A stretch of 39,552 nt of DNA, from the NCBI GenBank assembly GCA_002364005.1, contig DEXG01000035.1, forward strand, positions 1 to 39,552, in the 5' to 3' direction. Positions 37,613 through 39,552 of this stretch are shown piece by piece. Positions within the stretch are counted from its first letter, which is position 1. Each line of letters opens with the position of its first letter. The position numbers and the translations under genes are program-made. The notes beneath the pieces are model-generated. The model was not told the origin of the DNA and did no database searches. It saw only the letters and a program-made list of their open reading frames with translations. Source of the stretch: Phycisphaerales bacterium UBA3190 (GTDB lineage: Bacteria; Planctomycetota; Phycisphaerae; Phycisphaerales; UBA1924).

Positions 37613-39457
37613 GTGTCTGCTGATCTGCACCTGAAGTTCACGCCCAAACGCATCGCCCGAACCATCGGCGCGTGGGTCCACGACCACCCGGACGGCTGGC
37701 TCAATGTCCTCGGTGCCGTCATCGGCGCAATCACCGCGATCGGGGCGGTGCTCTTCGCCCGCGGTCTGGAACGCACCGAGCACTTCACCGAACACCTCCA
37801 GGGCGAATGGTCGCTCTGGCTCCTGCCCATCATCCCCATGATCGGGGCATTGCTCACCGGGCTGCTCGTATACAACTTCGCACGCGAAGCCGGCGGCCAC
37901 GGCGTGCCCCAGGTCCTCGACGCCATCGTGCGACGGGGCGGCAAGATCCCCGCACGCATCGGGTTCGTCAAGGTCATCGCCTCGATCTGCACCGTCGGCA
38001 CGGGCGGCTCGGCCGGTGCCGAGGGCCCCATCGTTCAGATCGGTGCCGTCACCGGCTCGGCCGTGGCCCAGCGCATCGGCGTGCCACAACGCCACATCGG
38101 CACGCTCGTGGGCTGCGGTGCTGCCGCGGGCATCTCCAGCATCTTCAACGCCCCCATCGCGGGGGTCTTCTTCGCGCTGGAGATCCTCCTGCGTGACTTC
38201 TCACTGCGGACCTTCACGCCCATCGTTATCGCCTCGGTCTTCGCCACCGCCATGACCCAGGTCGTGCTGGGCGACAACGACGCGATCTTCGCGACCGAGC
38301 TGCCCAACTATGTCTTCCGCGTCCATGAGCTGCCCAGCTACATCGTGCTCGGGGCGCTCTGTGCCGTGGTCGCATGGTTCTTCACCGTGGTGCTCGAGCG
38401 GGGTGAGGACCTCTTCGGCAAGCTGCGACTCCACCAGATCCTCAAGCCCGTGCTCGGCGCACTCATGCTCGGGCTGCTGGGCATCGGCGGCATGCTGGTC
38501 TTCCAGGATATGGTCGGCGGCGAGGTCGTCATGGACGAACACAGCGCCGTGCCGCCCTTCTTTGGCAATGGCTACACCGTCATCAAGTCCCTCCTCGACC
38601 CTGTCTCCTACAACGCGGCCCAAGTGACACTCAGCGCCATCGCCGTCATCGGACTCCTGCTCGTTGCCAAGGTCATCGCCACCACATTCACCCTCGCATC
38701 GGGCGGCAGCGGCGGCGTCTTCGCCCCGGGCCTCTTCAGCGGCGCCTGCACCGGCGCGATGTTCGGCATCGCCCTGGACAAGCTCGGGCTCATCCCCGAT
38801 GGCTCTTCCCCCGCAAGCTACGCGCTCGTCGGCATGGCCGCCGTCATCGCCGGCACCACCTTCGCGCCCATGACCGCGATCCTCATCCTCTTCGAGATCA
38901 CCCGCGAGCCCCATGTCCTCGCGCCCATCATGCTCGCGGCCATCGTGTCCACCGCCGTCAGCCGCAAACTCATGCCCGACTCGATCTACACCGCCAAGCT
39001 GCGCCGCGCGGGCATCCGCATCGGCACCGGGCGTGATCTGTCCATGCTCCGCCATGTCCCGGTCAGCAGCGTCAGCTACGCAACCCTCCCGCCCGAACCG
39101 ATCTACGCCTCCGACCCGCTGAGCAAGCTCGTCACCCTCCACGCCCACCACAATGTCCCCGACTTCCCGGTCGTCGACAGCGACGGGCGATACATGGGCA
39201 TGGTCACCGGCGCCGACATGCGCACCGCGCTCATCGACCGCGAGGCCATCCCGCTGCTGCTGGTCGCCGAGCTGATGCGCAACGACCTGCCGGTGATCAA
39301 GCCCGACGAGCACCTCGACACCGTGATCGAGAAGTTCTCACGCGACGATGTGTCCAGTCTGGTGCTGGTCGACGGCTTCGAAGGCACCAAGCCCCTGGCC
39401 CTGGTGACGCGTGCAAAGGTGATGAGCCGGTATAACGCCGTGCTTGATGAGGCGTGA
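37613..39457 (+). CDS. ClC-family chloride channel or antiporter with C-terminal CBS domains
   Basis: The 614-aa protein moves chloride or a related anion across the inner membrane. ClC motifs are present: GGHGVPQVLDAI in place of GSGIPE, GSAGAEGPIVQIGA with the gating Glu (E137), FNAPIAGVFFALEIL (E190, I191) and GGVFAPGLFSGA. Two CBS motifs lie at about residues 480-610 (NVPDFPVVDSDGRYMGMVTG and VSSLVLVDGFEGTKPLALVTR). The position equivalent to the internal proton Glu203 of E. coli ClC-ec1 is Ile, which resembles channel-type members. The start is GTG at 37613, 21 bp after topA stops. Substrate and mode (channel or exchanger) cannot be settled from sequence. Confidence 0.92.
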   Translation: MSADLHLKFTPKRIARTIGAWVHDHPDGWLNVLGAVIGAITAIGAVLFARGLERTEHFTEHLQGEWSLWLLPIIPMIGALLTGLLVYNFAREAGGHGVPQVLDAIVRRGGKIPARIGFVKVIASICTVGTGGSAGAEGPIVQIGAVTGSAVAQRIGVPQRHIGTLVGCGAAAGISSIFNAPIAGVFFALEILLRDFSLRTFTPIVIASVFATAMTQVVLGDNDAIFATELPNYVFRVHELPSYIVLGALCAVVAWFFTVVLERGEDLFGKLRLHQILKPVLGALMLGLLGIGGMLVFQDMVGGEVVMDEHSAVPPFFGNGYTVIKSLLDPVSYNAAQVTLSAIAVIGLLLVAKVIATTFTLASGGSGGVFAPGLFSGACTGAMFGIALDKLGLIPDGSSPASYALVGMAAVIAGTTFAPMTAILILFEITREPHVLAPIMLAAIVSTAVSRKLMPDSIYTAKLRRAGIRIGTGRDLSMLRHVPVSSVSYATLPPEPIYASDPLSKLVTLHAHHNVPDFPVVDSDGRYMGMVTGADMRTALIDREAIPLLLVAELMRNDLPVIKPDEHLDTVIEKFSRDDVSSLVLVDGFEGTKPLALVTRAKVMSRYNAVLDEA

Positions 39458-39464
39458 GGAACCG

Positions 39465-39552
39465 CTCTCCTCCCCCGCGCTTGCGGGGGAGGTGGATCCG
39501 CCGAAGGCGGAGACGGAGGGGGCTTCTCTCCTCCCCCGTCCGCCTCTGGCGG
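39465..39552. repeat. Palindromic intergenic repeat, truncated at the window end
   Basis: CCTCCCCCGC (39469-39478) and GCGGGGGAGG (39483-39492) form a perfect 10-bp stem with loop GCTT. TCCGCC/GGCGGA (39497-39502 and 39506-39511) form a second stem. CTCTCCTCCCCCG recurs at 39526-39538, followed by CCGCC/GGCGG (39540-39552). This looks like a REP-type element downstream of the ClC gene. It may also act as that gene's terminator. Confidence 0.75.

Noticed and set aside
38201..39313. Long minus-strand ORF of 370 codons
   Set aside because: Antisense to the ClC gene, with Asp/His/Gly-rich composition expected for a shadow frame.

Overview
The window looks like chromosomal DNA from a marine member of the Planctomycetota, most likely class Phycisphaerae. 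The evidence is high GC content, two secreted proteins ending in the C-terminal dockerin-like signature FFDVSxFLxxFNxGCP, several proteins with the planctomycete-style zinc ribbon (CxxCxYPL...CPECG), and a mixture of housekeeping genes with large secreted or envelope proteins. I see no phage, transposase or CRISPR locus. Coding density is high and no gene-free stretch exceeds 300 bases.

Layout. (a) 1-5.6 kb, minus strand: metG, a small membrane protein, a 65-aa protein, a DUF2007-like/zinc-ribbon protein, a HAD phosphatase and der, closely spaced and probably one transcript. (b) 5.7-7.6 kb, plus strand: a compositionally different pair, a secreted Pro/Trp-rich protein and a membrane protein with a zinc ribbon. 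The first has its best ribosome binding site in front of a short ORF that must shift -1 at a dnaX-type A AAA AAG heptamer to make a complete signal peptide. (c) 7.7-13.1 kb, plus strand: ECF sigma factor, membrane anti-sigma factor, secreted TPR-like protein and a GAF/SpoIIE-type phosphatase, closed by a strong terminator. (d) 13.2-18.9 kb, minus strand: DoxX-like protein, a large TM/vWA-like/helical-repeat protein, tmk, plsY and a small acidic protein. (e) 19.1-21.6 kb, plus strand: tRNA-Leu(UAG) followed closely by a secreted beta-helix/PA14-like protein of mosaic composition. (f) 21.6-28.2 kb: GNAT acetyltransferase, two dockerin-tailed secreted proteins, a periplasmic protein, and a convergent pyrimidine salvage pair (yeast-type cytosine deaminase and upp). 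(g) 28.3-31.4 kb, plus strand: ABC ATPase, FtsX-like permease and a membrane-anchored DUF3299-like protein, a candidate envelope or metal transport module. (h) 31.5-34.6 kb, minus strand: NhaA carrying an unusual His/Asp-rich periplasmic insertion behind a structured leader, and a lone astB-type succinylarginine dihydrolase. (i) 34.8-39.5 kb, plus strand: topA with a lysine-rich N-terminal tail, then a ClC channel/transporter with CBS domains. The window ends inside a palindromic intergenic repeat and begins with a heptamer tandem repeat.

How the genes relate: deaminase plus Upp convert cytosine to UMP; PlsY and Tmk are core lipid and DNA precursor enzymes expressed with envelope proteins of unknown role; the sigma/anti-sigma/phosphatase set looks like one envelope signalling unit; NhaA and ClC are the ion-homeostasis genes. 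The least ordinary signals are the slippery-site signal peptide (5.8 kb), the NhaA insertion with its RNA leader (32.7-33.2 kb), and the ABC/DUF3299 cassette (28.4-31.4 kb).
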